Source of the DNA: Gammaproteobacteria bacterium
GTDB lineage: Bacteria; Pseudomonadota; Gammaproteobacteria; Pseudomonadales; Pseudohongiellaceae
Reading direction: 5' to 3'
NCBI GenBank assembly: GCA_041395725.1
Contig: JAWKZW010000001.1
Location: 2,232,001-2,296,000, forward strand
DNA: 64,000 nucleotides
Shown: one piece after another, positions 61,888-64,000 of the stretch
How positions within the stretch are numbered: position 1 is the stretch's first letter
Layout: every line of letters starts with the position of its first letter
Notes under the pieces: model-generated
The model's database searches: none
What the model saw: the letters and a program-made list of their open reading frames with translations, nothing else
Told to the model about the DNA's origin: nothing
Position numbers and translations under genes: made by a program

Positions 61888-62412
61888 ATGGCAGACAATC
61901 AAGAACTACAGAACCACTTGCCTGGCCAGCAGACTGAACATTCTACCGGCGGGGACCGCAGGGGACCCGGAGTCCGGGTACCGCCGCCACTGGTGTTTCT
62001 GGGATTCCTGGCAGCAGGGCTGGGGTTGCAATTGATCTGGCCATGGGGGATCACAGATTCGCTGCTGCTGTTGTATGGAGGCGTCACGCTTTGTGCTCTG
62101 GCCATTATCGGGCTGCTCGGAACCGGCCTCATGTTCCACCGGCATAAAACCAGTATCGAGCCCTGGAAACCCACCACGCGCGTGCTGGATCACGGCCCCT
62201 ATGCGTATTCCCGAAACCCGATCTATGTCGCCTTCTGCTTCCTTGCAATCGGCATCGGGTTGTCTCAGAACAGCCTGTGGATGACCCTGAGCTTTATTCC
62301 GTCGGTTTTCGTGGTATTCCATACCGCCATAGCCAAAGAGGAAAAATACCTGGAGAAAAAATTTGGGGAAGAGTATCGTCGATACAAAGAAAAAGTAAGG
62401 CGCTGGCTTTAG
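61888..62412 (+). CDS. Isoprenylcysteine carboxyl methyltransferase-type (PEMT/ICMT) membrane protein
   Basis: The 174-residue protein has three to four hydrophobic helices and the ICMT-like signature: TRVLDHGPYAYSRNPIYVAF, followed by IAKEEKYLEKKFGEEYRRYKEKVRRW. This family uses S-adenosylmethionine to methylate lipid or protein substrates in the membrane. The substrate in bacteria is mostly undefined. The epoxide hydrolase gene starts eight bases later, so the two form an operon. The preceding 329 bp (61559-61887) contain no gene I can support. Confidence 0.88.
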   Translation: MADNQELQNHLPGQQTEHSTGGDRRGPGVRVPPPLVFLGFLAAGLGLQLIWPWGITDSLLLLYGGVTLCALAIIGLLGTGLMFHRHKTSIEPWKPTTRVLDHGPYAYSRNPIYVAFCFLAIGIGLSQNSLWMTLSFIPSVFVVFHTAIAKEEKYLEKKFGEEYRRYKEKVRRWL

Positions 62413-62420
62413 GGGGTGCA

Positions 62421-63500
62421 ATGAAATTATCACGTCGTCAGTTTAATCAGTGGTCACTGTTAACCGGCCTGAGTACGGCTTTGCCGCCGCTGTTCGCCCA
62501 GTCCAGCGGCAGGGGGCAGGTGCAACAGGCTCCGTTGATGCCGGAGCCACGCTTCGTAGCAACCAACGGGATCAACCTGGCCGTGTACGAAAAAGGTGAG
62601 GGCCCGGCGATAGTTTTCTCCCATGGGTTCCCGGAGCTGGCCTTTTCCTGGCGGCACCAGATCGACGCGCTCAGCGCGGCAGGCTACCGGGCCATTGCCC
62701 CCGATCAGCGGGGTTACGGTCTGACCGGCGGGCCGGCAGATCCTGAACAATACAACATGCAGATTTTCTGCGATGACCTGGCTGGCATGCTGGATGCTCT
62801 GGATATTGACCGGGCGGTTTTTTGCGGTCACGACTGGGGTGGTGCCGTGGTCTGGTCGATGGCGCGCCTGCACCCGGATCGGTGCCTCGGCGTGATCGGT
62901 CTGAACACGGCGGCGCCGAGGCCTGCGGATCTTCCGCCGGCCGAGCGGAGCGAAGAATCACTTATCGTGATGAGTCCCAATTTTTACCAGGCCACTTTCA
63001 TTGAGCCGGGTCGGGCAGAGGCAGTGCTTGAGGCGGATGTAGGTCATACGTTCAATTTTGTGTTAAGTCGAGGGGGTATCTGGGATCGGGATGCCTTCGT
63101 CCGTTTCCCGGAAGATTCACCGGAGCGCCAGATGGATCTGCTGACCCTGATTCAGCGCGGCGATCTGCCTGGAGAAGTCTTTCTGCCGGAGCAGGTCATG
63201 AACTACTTTACGCAGACCTACCAGGCAACCGGATTCACAGGCGGTCTCAACTGGTATCGCAATGCCTACAAGATGGGTGCGATCCTGGCCGAGACACCTT
63301 CTACCATTGAAGTTCCCTGCCTGTACGTCGGTGCCCATCACGATGTCATTCTGCCGCCGTCGTCCGCTGACGGTATGGAGGATTTCATCTCCGATCTTGA
63401 GAAATACACAGTCATGAACAGTGGGCACTGGACACAGCAGGAGCAACCTGAAGAAGTGAACCGGGTAATCATTGACTGGATGAATCGTAAAATCGCTTGA
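62421..63500 (+). CDS. Tat-exported alpha/beta hydrolase, soluble epoxide hydrolase type
   Basis: The ATG at 62421 gives 359 residues with a twin-arginine signal (LSRRQFNQWSLLTGLSTALP). The hydrolase core has the HGFPE oxyanion motif (SHGFPELAFSWRH), the nucleophile elbow CGHDWGGAVVW (Asp138), typical of epoxide hydrolases and haloalkane dehalogenases, and the terminal histidine in NSGHWTQQEQPEEV. Together with the lid segment this favours hydrolysis of epoxides in the periplasm. The in-frame extension to 62277 lies inside the upstream gene and is discarded. Confidence 0.9.
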   Translation: MKLSRRQFNQWSLLTGLSTALPPLFAQSSGRGQVQQAPLMPEPRFVATNGINLAVYEKGEGPAIVFSHGFPELAFSWRHQIDALSAAGYRAIAPDQRGYGLTGGPADPEQYNMQIFCDDLAGMLDALDIDRAVFCGHDWGGAVVWSMARLHPDRCLGVIGLNTAAPRPADLPPAERSEESLIVMSPNFYQATFIEPGRAEAVLEADVGHTFNFVLSRGGIWDRDAFVRFPEDSPERQMDLLTLIQRGDLPGEVFLPEQVMNYFTQTYQATGFTGGLNWYRNAYKMGAILAETPSTIEVPCLYVGAHHDVILPPSSADGMEDFISDLEKYTVMNSGHWTQQEQPEEVNRVIIDWMNRKIA

Positions 63501-63534
63501 AGAGGCAGTTCTGCAGTGAAACAGGAGGGTCGTC

Positions 63535-64000
63535 ATGATTAATCAGAGGTTCCTTAACACATTCAAGGCAGGAATCATCCCGGCAATTCTGCTGTGTCTG
63601 GTATCGGTAACAGGTATGCAAAACTCTCAGGCTGCGGAGGCGCGCGCCGAAGCAAACGCGAAATTTATTGGCGACTGGGCGCTGGTCAGTTTTGTCCGCT
63701 TCCCGGACAGCGGTGGTCCGGTGGATATGAAATATAGCGGGCGCCTTCGTTACGACGAGGCCGGCTACATGATGGGCCTGGGTATGCCCAGGGATCTCCC
63801 GCTCGAGGCGCAGGGATCCACCGAGCGGGTGACCGGCGGCTTCGCCTATTGGGGGAAGTTTACCGTCGATGCCGAGAATGGCCGGGTTATCCATCATGTT
63901 GAAGGCTCACCCGGTGCGGCCCAGTGGGTAGGTCAGGACAATATCCGGTTTTTCGAGTTCGATGGGGATCTGTTGCATCTTTCATTGAAAGATTCGAGCG
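63535..64000 (+). CDS. Exported lipocalin-like domain protein, 3'-truncated by the window edge
   Basis: AGGAGG lies six bases before an ATG at 63535, and the frame is open to the window end (155 codons). It starts with a signal peptide (FKAGIIPAILLCLVSVTGMQ) and continues as a lipocalin-like beta barrel: the FIGDWALVSFVR opening, YSGRLRYDEAGYMMGLGMP and FAYWGKFTVDAENGRVIHHV. It probably binds a small hydrophobic ligand in the periplasm. The first codons (INQRFLN) are formed by a copy of the dispersed repeat. The C-terminus is not visible. Confidence 0.82.
   Translation, partial: MINQRFLNTFKAGIIPAILLCLVSVTGMQNSQAAEARAEANAKFIGDWALVSFVRFPDSGGPVDMKYSGRLRYDEAGYMMGLGMPRDLPLEAQGSTERVTGGFAYWGKFTVDAENGRVIHHVEGSPGAAQWVGQDNIRFFEFDGDLLHLSLKDSS
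63537..63558. repeat. Single arm of the dispersed palindromic repeat, inside a start region
   Basis: TTAATCAGAGGTTCCTTAAC (part of 63537-63558) matches the right arm at 29731-29750 closely. It begins within the ATG codon region of the lipocalin-like gene and encodes its first residues. Confidence 0.7.

Noticed and set aside
60203..61888. 561-codon open frame antisense to the DUF2207 gene
   Set aside because: A shadow of a GC-rich real gene; composition has no domain signal and the plus-strand protein is clearly coding.

Overview
The window reads as chromosomal DNA of a gammaproteobacterium, probably a marine heterotroph. The basis is housekeeping genes of gammaproteobacterial type (SlyD, TrhO/YceA, long Sua5, MarC, a KefB-like antiporter, SseA, LemA with DUF2207) among many exported hydrolases, a TonB receptor and a PQQ dehydrogenase. 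A Pseudohongiella/OM182-like origin is a guess. I see no intact transposase, prophage, CRISPR array, rRNA or tRNA. Both edges cut genes: a short-chain dehydrogenase at the left and a lipocalin-like secreted protein at the right.

Layout. 1-9.9 kb: SDR, SlyD, a secreted alpha/beta hydrolase, a methyltransferase, a UPF0178 protein, a fold-III ornithine/lysine decarboxylase, an aldehyde dehydrogenase, a YiiX-like protein, CYTH, a PDZ-S41 protease and a GST. 10-19.8 kb: a DUF1554-like exported protein, a PQQ dehydrogenase, an M28 peptidase, a TPR protein, an apparent selenocysteine peroxiredoxin, DUF3014, a sulfurtransferase and a desaturase. 20-29.6 kb: DUF805, then the exported peptidases M14-M24-M14 and a CocE/S15 hydrolase, with a decayed monooxygenase gene between them. 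29.7-39 kb: TrhO, a repeat-rich gap, a membrane-anchored AraC regulator divergent from a two-gene cytochrome c/copper monooxygenase operon, and a TonB receptor. 39-50.6 kb: MarC, the antiporter, Sua5, a tandem M42 peptidase, DUF3500, an aldo/keto reductase, a racemase, GNAT and a PD40 propeller. 50.6-64 kb: a second repeat-rich gap, a heptad-repeat lipoprotein, a D-amino-acid cassette (S12 serine hydrolase, D-aminoacylase lipoprotein, a remnant of a YkvI transporter, a FAD oxidoreductase), dienelactone hydrolase, a NIPSNAP-like protein, LemA/DUF2207, an isoprenylcysteine-type methyltransferase, an epoxide hydrolase and the lipocalin.

The strongest unusual signal is the peroxiredoxin at 16158-16709. 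An in-frame TGA sits exactly at the peroxidatic cysteine, followed at the right distance by a 7-bp hairpin with a GU-containing loop, so it looks like a selenoprotein with a bacterial SECIS. No sel genes lie in the window. The second is a set of long, nearly perfect intergenic palindromes: two related ones at 30919-31066 and 50809-50952 whose arms differ in sequence yet stay perfectly self-complementary, and one at 42368-42554. There is also a dispersed ~20-bp palindromic repeat family at gene edges, one copy of which forms a start codon region. The third is a lipoprotein with two blocks of six exact glycine heptads.
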